A stretch of DNA of 64,000 bases from Paracyclopina nana (taxonomy: Eukaryota; Arthropoda; Copepoda; Cyclopoida; Cyclopettidae): assembly GCA_019096065.1 (NCBI GenBank), contig JAGUCH010000004.1, forward strand, positions 4,650,001-4,714,000, given 5' to 3'. Positions within the stretch are counted from its first letter, which is position 1; every line of letters starts with the position of its first letter. Both the position numbers and the translations under genes were made by a program. Shown here piece by piece: positions 21,101 to 32,188 of the stretch. The notes under the pieces were generated by a model. That model was not told the origin of the DNA. It made no database searches and worked only from the letters and a program-made list of their open reading frames with translations.

Positions 21101-24100
21101 AGTTTCCTTGGCAATGGAGCCTTTTTGTTGTCAGGTCCTTTCGTCTTGAGCATGACCTTGACTTTTTTCTTTTCCTTCTTCTTCGCCACGGCCAGGGGAG
21201 CTTCTTCGGGCGAGCTGAGGCTCAAAAGGCCGTTCATGGGTTTTTTAATCTCTTTCAGATCGGCGTTAATAGAAGGTAACGGTGAGCTGGAATCTGCACT
21301 GGCATCTGGCGGAAGCAGGATCTCCTGATTTTTCTCGATGCCTTTGATAGCCACGATGAAAAGGTGGAGCGATCCTTTGTCAATGACATGCCTGAGCTCA
21401 GCGTTGTAAGCTGCTGATCTGCGACAAAACCGCCCGTCATTTCCGTACGTTTTGCCATCCAAGCATATTTCCAGGACATCACCAAGGCTGTAGAAGAACA
21501 CGAAGGGTGGAGTGGGGCCACCCTTCACCTTGTTGGTGGCTCGGAATTGAGAGGCCAGCATCAGCTTTCCTTTGCATTCGATGACGGGCGTGTTGGTTGT
21601 CAGGTTGGAACATGCTGTCAGGATCTTGACCCCATTTCCTTTGAGGGAAACATTACAGCGAGTTGGACCACTGATGGCCGATGGCCGCAGGTCACCGCCA
21701 ATATTGTTGAGTCGACCGGAGGCCAGTCTCGCCCTCAACTCAGGCGAATAATGATTGGTGACAGCCTCTTCATATTGGTCAATCCACGAGCGGACATTTT
21801 GGCTGGCATCCACCATGGGCTCTAGGTCATCAAAGTTTTCGACATCGCTGTCAAGGTCAGAGTCGTTAAGGGTCTGTGATTTGCGTCTGGCGATAGCCGA
21901 CTTCTTGGGCGAAACTTTCTTGGCAACTGAGCTCAAGTGGTTGCTAAGCTGTTGGCTACCACTCCCACTTCTCTTCCGGTAGGCCTTTTTCGCCTTGTCC
22001 AACAGGCTCGTGCCTGCCTTCTTCAGCTTGGAGAGGGGCAACGAAGGTGGCTTTTTGCCAAATGCAGCCTTCCTGTCAAGGATCTTTTTGTTATTGGCCA
22101 GCGCGCTGCTGCCGCTCGATGATAACGGGTGGTGGCCCGTTGGTCTCTTCTTCAGCTTTTTGTCGTCATCGCTCGAGCTCGAGTTATTGAAAATCTCGGT
22201 GCGTCTCCGCGATTGGAGAGTCTTTGCTCGTTTTCGGTCGATGGGACGGGGTTTGCAAACTTCACAAAGATACTCATCAGGAATGTTGTTTTTGTCGAGG
22301 CCCATGCACACAACGTGTTGCCATACCCTGCCGAGGGAAAAAACCATAATAGTAAAGGGCTTTTACAAATATGTAATCAATGCCAACTTACAGGCACTTA
22401 TCACAGCATATCATGTATCCATCATCATGTAAGAAGTCGCAAATGCATCGTGTGATGGAGTCGTCTTCGGGCTCGCCTTCAGGAGCCGTTTCGGTCTCCT
22501 CTCCTCCTCTCTCTTGGTCGTCTCCAGTACTACTGTTGTTGCTCAAATGGCTGTTGTCATCCTCAACGAGAGGGGCCATTGGACCAACACCAGCCTCCTC
22601 AATGCTGCTCAAGTTGGCCTGAACACGTGGGGGGAGCACGCTCATTCCGATGGGCTCTCCGGCCGTCTGGTTTGATCCAGGAGGTCCAGTCACAGCGGCC
22701 ACCAGCCCATCAGGAGAATGGGTTGCAGCGAACTGCTGTTGCTGTTGCTGCTGCTGCTGTTGGCTTTGCAACGGGTTGAACCGGCTGTTGAGCGGACTCA
22801 AGGCAGAGACTCGGGGCTCAGGAACGAGCCCACGGAGGTCAGGACTGAAAGACGACGCTGGGTTGGGGTGCATGGGCAGTCCCTGGGAGGGCGGCAGCCT
22901 CTTCCGTTGGTCATCAGTCAATTGCAAGACCGGTGGCGGGAGTGGAGGCGGAGATGGAGTGGGCGGGGGGCGAGATACGTAGTTGTGGTCCTGAAGGGCC
23001 AGCTGAAAGAAAATCAGTATTTTCTTTATCGATTTCACGACAACAACTAGCTTTGATATGGCAATATTTAACGAGCTATGTAGTATACCACAAAAATAGC
23101 CGCCGGGAGAGTCTCTTTCTCTCTGCGTATCTAGCTGCTATCGGAAAGTTACTGCTGCCATGGCAATATTTACCTGGCATGGGAGACTTCGTCGGTCTCG
23201 TGCCTGTTGCTGCCGCGACGAATTCCCTCCAGGATGATGGGCGTTCCTTCGGGTCTGGGGCTGATGTGGAGGCTGTGGGTCGACGGCCATTTCCAGCCTG
23301 GAACGAAGATGACTGCTGCTCGTTAAAATACTGTTGACAACACATGCATGCTTTTAACAAAAAATTCTTACCCATCCATGTTTGCAGCGTCGGGGGTCAA
23401 GCCAGAGCGCGAAAAGAGCTGTCGGTTCAAGTAGGTAGGCGGCAGAATGGCCGTCGAGTTTGCCGTCACCAAATTTGTAGGCTGGATTCGATGGTGCGCA
23501 GGGAGCGGCACTAAGGTTGCCGCAGGGCTCTGTGGCAGCAGGCCTTGTAATGAGGCTGCAGATGGAAGTAGGCCCGGTGTGGGGGCCTGAGGCAGCATGG
23601 ACAAGTGGGTATTGTTCCTTCCAGCAGGATTCACGGTTATGCACTGCTGTCCTCCATTTATCACTGTCACTGCTGTGTTCCTCAAATGAGGCTGGCCCCT
23701 AACATGCTGCTGCTGCTGCTGCTGCTGCTGAACGACTGAACGTTGCAGTGGTGTGGTGGGCAGTTGATGCTGCCTAATAGGGGACCTGGGGAGTTGAGGC
23801 TGAGGCCTTCCCACTGGCGATTGGGGCAGGACATGCCTCAATGGTAGCGGAGCCGGAGCCTGTGGCAGAGTCACTACTGTGGGCCCATTTGTCAGCTGGG
23901 TAGCGTTTGCTGCTGACAACTGCACCATCCTGAGGGGCGGCGGATGGTGCTGCACAATATGTGGGTTGATGTTAGTTGTGATGCGAGTAATGGTGGGCAC
24001 TCCACCAAGAGGTTCTCCTCGTTGTACATGTTGCTGTAATTTCTGCTGTTGCTGCTGCTGCTTTTGCTGTTGCTCGGCTGCCGCAACGAGGGTAGCAAGC

Positions 24101-24234
24101 GAGCTTTGAATGGTCACAGGTGCCTCCGGGGCCGTGGACGCGACTACAACCGTGGTTGGCTGCGCACTGGCTGAAGCAACCACCGAGGACGAAGAGACAG
24201 CAGCCCCGGAGTTGACGTGGACAATGAGGCTCAT
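18194..24234 (-). CDS. upSET: upSET/MLL5 (KMT2E-SETD5 family) PHD-SET chromatin protein
   Basis: Five coding exons: 24234-23372, 23330-23174, 23002-22392, 22327-19050 and 18990-18194. All phases close, giving 1901 aa. The N-terminal 340 residues are Gln/Pro/Ala-rich with polyQ runs. DHNYVSRPPPTPSPPPLP precedes the PHD finger, as in human MLL5. The PHD (about 520-575) reads TRCICDFLHDDGYMICCDKC, then VWQHVVCMGLDKNNIPDEYLCEVC, with all eight zinc ligands across the exon 3/4 junction. A SET domain (about 735-880) follows. Its substrate/cofactor motif is RRSAAYNAELRH in place of a canonical NHSCxPNA, consistent with the known lack of methyltransferase activity in this family. The long C-terminal part is disordered and charged, ending in a Pro-rich segment and an Arg/Ser/Asp tail. 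The family restrains histone acetylation and transcription around active promoters. Noncoding first exons lie to the right. Confidence 0.95.
22740..22766. repeat. CAG/CTG trinucleotide run coding polyQ in upSET
   Basis: A (CTG/TTG)n run on the plus strand encodes about nine to ten glutamines in upSET on the minus strand. A similar run lies at 23708-23733. Such runs are prone to length variation. Confidence 0.8.
23708..23733. repeat. CTG repeat coding a second polyQ run in upSET
   Basis: An almost pure CTG run (minus-strand CAG) encodes about eight glutamines in the first coding exon of upSET. A third, interrupted Gln-rich run is at 24030-24075. Confidence 0.8.
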
Positions 24235-26507
24235 CGTCTTTGAAGAAGCCTTATCTTCTTGTTTCTATAATCTTGTTGTTCTTCCACTCGTGGCTCTAGG
24301 CTCATCGTTGTGGCTGCTTCTATGCCGGAGCAATCCTCGATGAGGTGTGTGTGTGTGTCTGCTGCTGTGCGTTTGTGTTACCTAGAGGAGCATAAAGAAC
24401 TTAGTGTATCGTAGATGAGCAACTTCAAGGTCATTAAGCCACTTGCGCACCTACACGGGCAATGCCTGTTGATGATGATCTACCTGTGGCTAAGTCTACC
24501 TGCCGATGCGCGTCTTCGAGCCTAGCAGACATTGCTACAATAGAATCGGCTACTTTTAAAGGAAAGTGGTCATCGAGAAATTGTTGCTACGTCTGGAAGC
24601 CAGGTTGGAAGTGAAGCAGCAGCAGCAGCGTCCCAGTGCTCTGCTACTGACTACCTGAGCTGATGAGGTGAAATCGCCAGCTCTTTTATTGTGGGCCAGC
24701 ATCGAATATCTACACATCCATGTGCACTCCAAGTTCGTTCACCTCCTCGCATTTCAAATTGCGCTTTTCTCGTGCAAAAAGCAATGTAGACATGCAGCCA
24801 ACGCAAATTTTCGGCGGGCAGGTCAAGATCGCAGCGCAGAAATGCTTTCGAAAGTGGAAAGCCTGAGAAGAGCATAAATAGCTAGCCGACAACGCAGCGG
24901 CGGTGGCGCCGGACACACATCGATTTGCTCGAAGGCTTTCTACCCTTGAGAAAGCTCGACGTCGATGAGACGAGCGCGTTCAAGACGGGAAAGTGCGTGC
25001 GTCGATCAGCTTTGCGAATATGCTCTTTCCCTCCTTTTTTCTTCCCAGCTCTACTACTACTACAATGACAGCTTCGAGCTATAAAATGTGTGCACACAAT
25101 TTACTCATGACACATCGCACTACTCACACAGATGAACACTTGTTTCACTGGCAACGACTCTCGCAACAACCGCGAATGCACACACGGTTATCTCCTCCAT
25201 GCATGACCGATCAAATCGGCGGATAAGTGTCAGACTTGGGGTCTGCCTACATTCTTCGTCCCAGATAGATTTAGCCGCATGCTGCTGCTAATAACATACT
25301 ATTTTGCTGATCAAGATTGCGGATCTACGCTCCAACAGCGGCAGCACAAGCAGGAGCTCCTTAAGTATTACAAGTCCGTGCACGTAATGTGAGCTGAATC
25401 GTTTGAAACTCTAGATTCTTTGACGATTCATCTACAAAACACCTAAATCTTATTGAGAATTGCAAAAAGTGACCCCAAACTAACTCGGAGGGGCTCAAAA
25501 GTGTCCACTCTAGAGTACATAAAGACCGAGAAATTGCTTACCTGAGTCAAAGGACCAGCCAGGAAGGCCAAAGAATCTCCAGAGTCGGCACAAAGCTCAA
25601 GTATTTTGAGTTTTCGAGGCTTAATTGCACGTGAAGGCTCTTGACGTAACGATAAACAAAGGAGGCAAAAGCTTCAAACGCTCGAATTTGAGGCTGTCCA
25701 CGACTCAAAGGTGGATTTCTCAATTCAGCGAATGCTTACAAAGCTCGTGGCTACCCTTGGAAATCGAACTTGTCTTTTGCTTGATAATAACTTCCAAAAA
25801 AGCTGGCGGAGCCAAATTTCACGTTACTTTGGCTGCTGCTGCTGCTGCCAACGACCAAGATGGCGGGATCGCATAGGACTGGCTGCGATGCGCGCGAAGA
25901 GCGCCGACTGCTCTATCGACGGGATCGATGACGCATCCGTAACTTCGAAACACCTCCAAAGTCACATTTTTAATGAGTTATCCCTCAATAAAAGACCTTT
26001 CAACTCACTGTTTGTAATTTTAACCTGTTGGATAATGGCGAAAAATTAATTAACGTAAGAAACGTTTTGAGTTGTCGATACGTGAAATCGGCGCTCTATT
26101 TGTAGCTGGGCGTCACACAAATAGACACGCAGTTGACTAGAAAAAATAGTGCGTCGCTCCAACATTTTTCCGCCAAAATGTAGCATGACAAACAATTGGA
26201 AAATATAAGCAGAACTTATCAAGACTTACCAGGTCTAACGAAAAGTGAGCTTGTTCCCGAAAATACCATCGCAATTGCTGGAAGATTGGCGTTGTAAATT
26301 GATGCGCCATAAACTGTTTCTAGTCGCGCACAACTGTCGGCTGGTCTCCGAGTCCCGTGAAGGGGCCAGCCGCTGACTCTGCCCGGGCGGTGAAGACGAG
26401 CCTTGTTCGTTTCGTTCGTTCGTTCACCCGAGTAAGACGAGGCCGGCCCAAAGTGTCGATCCACACTGGGAGCGCGCGCATTTCTCGTAGCTGCTGTCAC
26501 TGGCTTG
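24235..26507 (-). other. upSET 5'UTR and alternative first-exon region
   Basis: The exon with the upSET ATG starts after a polypyrimidine acceptor (CTCCTCTAG, AG at 24382-24383). Upstream on the same strand there are two strong donors: CAG|GTAAGC after 25542 and CTG|GTAAGT after 26230. These fit two alternative noncoding first exons, one ending at 25542 and one at 26230. No other gene is recognisable. A purine/pyrimidine-rich zone and short CA/GT repeats occur near 24340-24360. Confidence 0.6.
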
Positions 26508-26572
26508 CAGTGTTGCCAACGGTGGTCGGAAACGACCAATGTGGTCGTTTTTGAGTTGATTTAGTCGGGAAA

Positions 26573-26640
26573 ATTTTTGGTGGTCGGTGGTCGCAAAAGT
26601 GGTCGTTTTCGAAAGTGCCAAAAAATACGGAAAAATAGCT
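26573..26640 (+). repeat. 68-bp direct repeat, copy 1
   Basis: Reads ATTTTTGGTGGTCGGTGGTC and onward to AATAGCT, with an identical second copy at 26785-26852. Both lie in the left part of the hAT-like element. Confidence 0.85.
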
Positions 26641-26784
26641 TACGTTTGCCATTTTTTCAAAATAACCCGGAATTTTTTAGATCTGCATTGATGAATTTGA
26701 TGTTAGACATGAACTCAAATCCAAAAATTGGCAAAAATAATTGAAAAAAGCATAAACACGAAAATTCTTTTTTTATGTTAGGGA

Positions 26785-26852
26785 ATTTTTGGTGGTCGGT
26801 GGTCGCAAAAGTGGTCGTTTTCGAAAGTGCCAAAAAATACGGAAAAATAGCT
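26785..26852 (+). repeat. 68-bp direct repeat, copy 2
   Basis: Second copy of the repeat at 26573-26640, by eye identical over 68 bp. It suggests an internal duplication within the transposon or subterminal transposase-binding repeats. Confidence 0.85.
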
Positions 26853-27571
26853 CCTCCCATAAAGTGGCTTTTTGAAAAAAGTCATTTTAATGCAAATATG
26901 GGGCTTTCCATGTGGTGCTTTTTTGACACTAAGTTACCAAAACTCGACACTACAATCAGTGCTAAATTTTCCAAGTTACCGAAATTTGTCACATCACAGC
27001 ACAGCACAACACAACACAAGCCAGATGGACAAAAGCATAAAAGTTTGTTTTTCATCAAGAGTTACCAGACTAAGCAGAAAGTCATATAGCTTAAATTGGA
27101 GTTTTTTGTAAGAAAAAGGGGATAAATGAATTGAGGTATGAAATAAAGTGTGTTTTGGTTGCTTGTTACATGTCCATCTACCAGTCACTCCTTGACACTG
27201 TCACTATTGCGCATTGCATAGCACACAGTTACCATTTTTTGACACTATCACTCATTTACTGTTTGTTGACACACCACATGGAAAGACCCATGTTTGTTTT
27301 TTTGTTTTGGTTCACATTCAGGCCTCCAAACACAAAACAGAAAGCAAAAAAGCCAATTTTTGGCCAAAAAATGCACCTTTTTTGCTGTTTTTTGGCTACT
27401 GGTCGCAAAATTGGTCGTTTTTGGATTCATGGAAAAATTGTGGTCGCAAAAGTGGTCGTTTTTGCGAAAAAAAGTGGTCGGAAGCCAAAAAATCCGTTGG
27501 CAACACTGCTGGCTTGGCATGACCACTGCTGCTTGCTCGCAGCTTGAGGCGAAACTTGCATAAGCTGCACC

Positions 27572-27853
27572 ATGGAGGCCGCTGACGTCGGGTCCATCGA
27601 TGAACTGTCGCTCTTTCCTCAAGAAGAGTGGTATGAACAGGTCCTCAGATACGGCCTTTATTTAGGAGCAGCCTTCCAGCTCATGTGCATCCTTGCTGTT
27701 ATCGTCTCACCGTCATCCGACATCAAAGACGACCTCGACAACGACGAAGACAGCGCCAGCTCTGACGACGAAGATCTAGACGTTCATTCGACCTCTGCCC
27801 AAGGCCTCAGATCCTCAAGAGCTAGGAGGCTGGAAAAAAAGAAGAAGCGGTGA
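27572..27853 (+). CDS. anon-73B1/MANBAL family (UPF0239) small membrane protein
   Basis: Intronless 93-aa ORF. After an acidic N-terminus, [19 protein letters not shown] begins the single membrane span (about residues 24-47, through ILAVIV). Its RYGLxLGAxFQLxC core is the family signature shared with Drosophila anon-73B1 and human MANBAL. An acidic Asp/Ser stretch and a basic [10 protein letters not shown] tail follow, giving a tail-anchored type of topology; the molecular function is not known. The stop TGA is followed after 9 nt by the NUDT13 ATG in the same frame, so this looks like the first cistron of a dicistronic mRNA. The promoter should lie between the hAT-like element and the ATG or further left. 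Confidence 0.9.
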   Translation: MEAADVGSIDELSLFPQEEWYEQVLRYGLYLGAAFQLMCILAVIVSPSSDIKDDLDNDEDSASSDDEDLDVHSTSAQGLRSSRARRLEKKKKR

Positions 27854-27862
27854 GCAGCAGTC

Positions 27863-28891
27863 ATGTTCACTCACTTCAACGCCCGTTCCAGGGCTCTTCA
27901 CACGGCTGTGGCAAGATCATGCTCCCAGATTACCAGAGTTCGGAGGCAGCAGCAAATCAAGGAGGACGACCAGCTCTGCAAAGAGGCCGTAAAGCACGGC
28001 CAATTCTTGCTGTTTCATAGGGGGAAACCTCTGCTGTACAAGGCTGCCAACGGAATGCCGCTAAAGTTGGCCTCGTACGAACAGGTCTCGAGACTCGTGC
28101 AAGACGTTGAAAATGAGGCCGTCTTTATGCGGCTCATGCAAGATGTTCCATTGTTTGCAGCCATGCTTCCCCAACAGACCGATACTGATCAAGTTCAGTC
28201 GGAGCTAGAGGCGAAATTTGTCGATATGCGCGCAGCTCTGTTTCTTGTTCAACCCGAGTGGTCTGGTGTGATGAGTGGGGCCTCCTCCATGTTGAGATGG
28301 CTGAAAAATGCTCAATATTGCTGGACCTGCAAGTCTAAGCTGCAGCGCAACGCATCTGGCAATCAGTTGAAATGCTCCAGCCCCGAATGCTCCTCCGTAT
28401 TTTATCCGCCCACATCGCCTGTAGGCATTACCCTCATTGCGTCTTCCGATCACTCAAGAGCACTTTTGATAAGACAGGCTATCTACCCTCCCGGTATGCA
28501 CTCGTGCGTGGCGGGCTTTGTCGATCCTGGAGAGAGCTTGCTGGAGTGTGTGACTCGCGAGGCTGCCGAAGAGGCTGGAGTGGAAGTGGACGCGCAGAGC
28601 TTGCAATTCGTCAGTTCGAACCATTGGCCAAATCCTGCTGGCAGTTTGATGCTTGGAACCATCGTCACAACTCAGACGACCTCGCCGTCACCTTGCAGCC
28701 AAGAAGTTGAGGCCGTAAGGTGGTTTTCTCCCAAGGAGCTGAAGCAAGCTCTGGCCGTCGTGGAAGCCAACCCAAAGCTACGATTTGATAAGACGAAAGA
28801 CCCTGATTTGTTATTTGTGCCTCCCAAAGGTGCCATAGCCAACCTGATAATCCGAAGTTGGCTCCAACAGTACCATTCAGATATTGAATAA
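27863..28891 (+). CDS. NUDT13: Mitochondrial NAD(P)H pyrophosphatase, NUDT13-like Nudix hydrolase
   Basis: Intronless ORF of 342 aa. The N-terminus (MFTHFNARSRALHTAVARSC) is basic and hydroxylated without acids, as for mitochondrial import, which argues that translation starts here. A zinc ribbon is at about 153-176 (CWTCKSKL, then CSSPECSS). The Nudix box is complete at about residues 217-239: GFVDPGESLLECV, REAAEEAGV (G-x5-E-x7-REAxEExGx). After it, SSNHWPNPAGSLM matches the NADH-pyrophosphatase SQPWPFPxS motif in modified form. The family hydrolyses NADH/NADPH to NMNH and AMP derivatives. The ATG is 9 nt after the MANBAL stop. The stop codon overlaps an AATAAA at 28887-28892. Confidence 0.92.
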   Translation: MFTHFNARSRALHTAVARSCSQITRVRRQQQIKEDDQLCKEAVKHGQFLLFHRGKPLLYKAANGMPLKLASYEQVSRLVQDVENEAVFMRLMQDVPLFAAMLPQQTDTDQVQSELEAKFVDMRAALFLVQPEWSGVMSGASSMLRWLKNAQYCWTCKSKLQRNASGNQLKCSSPECSSVFYPPTSPVGITLIASSDHSRALLIRQAIYPPGMHSCVAGFVDPGESLLECVTREAAEEAGVEVDAQSLQFVSSNHWPNPAGSLMLGTIVTTQTTSPSPCSQEVEAVRWFSPKELKQALAVVEANPKLRFDKTKDPDLLFVPPKGAIANLIIRSWLQQYHSDIE

Positions 28892-28892
28892 A
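28887..28892 (+). other. AATAAA overlapping the NUDT13 stop codon
   Basis: The poly(A) hexamer contains the TAA of NUDT13. It is the only good signal for the MANBAL-NUDT13 pair: none is present between the two cistrons, so a MANBAL mRNA would normally extend through NUDT13. Confidence 0.6.
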
Positions 28893-31227
28893 TGATCGCA
28901 AGTATTTATGCAACCCTCCCGCAACCTTTCATGCGAGGCCGCCGAGGTCGGTTCTTTGGATGAATACTACACCTGCTCGAATTTTGGTTCATGCTCATGC
29001 TTTGTGAAAGCTCTCTTTGGCCGCGTTTGGCTGAGCGAGGAACGGGCAAGAGCTGCGAGAGAGGAGGCCGTAATCTCGAGGACGACAAGGCCTCCTCAAA
29101 CCTAGCTTTGTTCGTCGCGAAGTCTCCCACGAGTACCAATACTGAATATACCCACAAGTTTGCCCGCAGAATAATGCAATAGTCTTACCTCACGTCCGAA
29201 GACTTTGATACTCTCGAAAATACACGTCGCAGGTAAGCATGTTTTTCATGAGCCAAACCGAGGTATTTGAACACTTTCAAGAGCTTATCTCGATCGTGGG
29301 GAAAATATTATGGCGGATCCTAAAGCCGACCCGGAAAAAGGTTTTGTGTAGGAACGTTAAAACTACTGATTTGTAGTGTACGGCTCTGATGAAAATCATA
29401 CTGCAGTACCAGGTATATATACTACTACTGCATTTGTATCATTTGGGATCGCTGCAATAAATAAGAAGGGCGCACGATAGGGAAAATGTATATGTTTCAA
29501 ATAAGCTGTTTTAACGTTCACAAATTGGTGCATCTTGTAGGGTGTTGCTGATTTGGATCCGCTTTCCTGAAAGGCTTCGAACTTAATTACACCTCATTTT
29601 TCTCGCTAAAACTTTTCTAGCCTTTCTGATGTGTACTTTTGATAACAAATGGAGGGCAAAAATTACTTTGATTTCTGCTTTTGAAATTCTCCCGCACGAG
29701 GCCCAGCTTGAAAGGAGACAACTTGAATAATTAAAAAGTACTTGGGATGAAAAGGCTGCTTTTCTTTGAGGCTTCCCCGACTACAATTGTATCTCGCAGT
29801 ATGCAGTAAGGAATATGGTAAAATGTTCGCGGCCGCCGATCGAACAATTCCATTGTGAAGCTAATATGAAGGTCGTTATTGTAATCAAAAGATATAATCG
29901 GTTGGTCGGAACCTGCGAGTCAGCAGTAATAACGAAGAAAGAGACCAAAAACTCTCAATTATGGCATCAGTATTGAGTGTTTGAAAATCTGTTGGAAAGC
30001 TGCGATCTCGCATTGGTTATATGAGAGCAAGGCGTGTATTTATATAGGTTGATACAGATATCAAAACTTATTCGGAAGTTGGATATTCAAGAAATCCAGA
30101 TATCCCCCAAAGCATATGTAAGTCCCTGCCTCAAAGCATTTTTGTTATGTAATGGTTACAGTAAAAACCGAGATCGTGACCAATTAGAATTTGGCAAACA
30201 CCATGTAAAGATCTTATATCGCTGGTCCTCCATTAAAAGAAATACCTAATTTAATTGCGAGTTTACGTCATGTCTCCTCCTTCGAAAATGCGTGAATAGT
30301 AAATCCTTTCTTTGATGACCTGGCTGAATTAATCTTCGCCAGTTCCTATAAATCTCTATAAAAGAATTTTCTGAATGCATTTTCCTCAATGAGCTTTTAA
30401 AAAGCTATATGGACAAAAGCAATTAGGTAGAAATGCTCAGCGTGTACTTTGCATGTATGCAGTAGCTAGCCTCTCTTTTTTCTCCCAGCAAGTTTTGCGT
30501 GCAAAGTTGCTCATCCTCATTGATAGGACTTGGAGAGTGAAAATTGGTCCTCGCTGACCCCAGAAATTGCTTCCACATGACCGACGACGTTGCGCTGAGG
30601 CCATTTTTTACCAAAACAACCCCAAGCAAAGCTGTCATGTTCTCACGTTTTTGTGCGCTGATTTCGAAATTGTCCACTCCAGAGGAGCTAGCTGAATCTG
30701 ATCAGCCATTATCTACACTGGGAATGCACGTGTTTTGGCAGAGCTTAAAAGAAAGTCCTCATCTTGACGTGATTTGAATACTCTCGCCAAGATGAGATTC
30801 CTTCTTAGAAGACACACACACTTGATCATAACGGTCAGCAGTGATGCATTGGAGCCAATTCCTAAATAACCAGGGACAAAAAGAGGTGTTTTTTCAACTT
30901 TAAAAATAGCACACTTGATCAGCTCTTCATTGCGTTTTGCAGCAATTGACAGACAAGTTGACAAGCAACAAGTTTCAAACTCAATTTGAGCAGAGAATTG
31001 TGTGTTCCTGCAAAATGCCTTTCGCACCCTCAATTTTCAACATGCTAAATATCTAAGAGCTGTGGCTTTGCATATCAATTATTGCTGTTGGTTTATGGCT
31101 GAAAGTTTTACATTCATTCATCTTTGTGAGCTGTTCTCACGGTGTGCAACTTTTACCTTTTGAAAGAAATAAAATATTGTTCGAAATGCGGCGATGATAC
31201 GAAAAGTCTCTTGAGAATTTGTCTTTT
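28893..31227. other. Intergenic stretch
   Basis: No recognisable gene was found on either strand. The open frames are short with no known motif. One at 30544-30777 looks protein-like in composition but has no ATG start and no recognised family, so it could be an old transposon remnant. Confidence 0.5.
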
Positions 31228-31235
31228 TCCCTGAT

Positions 31236-31847
31236 GGGAAACAGAACTTTGATCTACGTTTTAAGATCTACAGGTTGTTTATGTTTTACGATCTACGAGC
31301 ATATTTTTAAGATCTAAGGCAGAGTAGCTGGAGACATTTTTGTACCTGTGTTTTAAAGTCTATTGGCGTCTGTTTTAAGATCTACTATGATCTGTTTTTT
31401 AAGTCGTAACTTATCCAGTCGTACAAAAAAGGGCTAACCTTCAATCCTTACTTTTGGTTTAGTTCGTCCTTGCAAATTATTGAATTGGTTCTCAGCAACC
31501 TTAACCCAATTTTCTCACATTTTGTTTGTAAGACACTCTGCTAGCAAAAGTTATTATTGAAAAAAAAATCATTTAATGTTTAGGAATATTTGAGACTTTG
31601 CCAAGAGGCCTTTTTAATGCAAATGTTCTTGCTTGCTCTCTTGGCGTGCTCATAATCAGCTGAAACTAGATTAAAGCTATAACAAGTAATACACAGATGC
31701 GTAGATCAAAGTACTCAGGTAAAAATGTTACCAAAAAATCCAACATAGACCTAAAAACGACGCCAGTAGATCATAAAACAGACGCCATTAGACCTTAACA
31801 TGTAGACTTTAAAACGGACCCCTTTTTAGATCAAAGTACTGGCACCC
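31236..31847. mobile_element. 612-bp non-autonomous DNA transposon with 8-bp target duplication
   Basis: The left end GGGAAACAGAACTTTGATCTA and the right end (complement GGGTGCCAGTACTTTGATCTA) form imperfect 21-bp inverted repeats. They are flanked by perfect 8-bp direct repeats TCCCTGAT at 31228-31235 and 31848-31855. Subterminal repeats of the type TTTTAAGATCTA are arrayed head-to-tail in the left third (31258-31400). They occur in the opposite orientation in the right end (31740-31835), including GGCGTCTGTTTTA in both arms. There is no coding capacity. The 8-bp duplication suggests hAT or another 8-bp superfamily; the ends are not the usual hAT CAG. Confidence 0.75.
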
Positions 31848-32188
31848 TCCCTGATAGACCAGCAATAATAACGGAATTGCTCAAGAAAACAGCTGCCAGC
31901 TCGAAAATAGAGTTCGGCATAATCAGGGCATAATAATAATAACTGCACCTGGCGAGCCAAATCGTAGCACTCGTTTTCTTATACAGAATACAACCAGATT
32001 CATAATACGCTGATGGCCACCAACACTTGTATAATACCTTTATGACAACCATAAAACATTCGCTTTATTACGATTGCAGGAGGGGAAAAATAGGTTTGAA
32101 GTGTGTCATCTCCCAATTGACAGCTATGTAGCTCACCGCCGTGTAGCTTAAATGTGGATGGGTCTTTAAAATTGCCAATTAACCACGC

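Larger units (their letters stand above)
26508..27508. mobile_element. 1001-bp non-autonomous hAT-like element with 8-bp target duplication
   Basis: The ends are CAGTGTTGCCAACGG and its exact complement CCGTTGGCAACACTG. They are flanked by perfect 8-bp direct repeats CTGGCTTG at 26500-26507 and 27509-27516. Ends starting CAG with an 8-bp duplication are typical of hAT transposons. The interior has no transposase frame but many copies of a GTGGTCG/GGTCGCAAAAGTGGTCG motif, including a 68-bp direct repeat (26573-26640 and 26785-26852). The element lies between the upSET first exon and MANBAL, ending 63 bp before the MANBAL start codon. Confidence 0.88.

Noticed and set aside
20855..21328. Antisense frames across upSET (also 21995-22432 and 22933-23337)
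   Set aside because: Shadows of the upSET coding exons with no independent signal.
28908..29105. Frame whose start resembles the MANBAL N-terminus (EAAEVGSLDE versus [10 protein letters not shown])
   Set aside because: The similarity stops after about 35 bp and needs a 1-base gap; no membrane segment follows. Probably coincidence or a tiny duplication.
30544..30777. 78-codon protein-like frame in the intergenic region
   Set aside because: It has no ATG start, no splice signals and no recognised family. A transposon remnant is possible but not supported.
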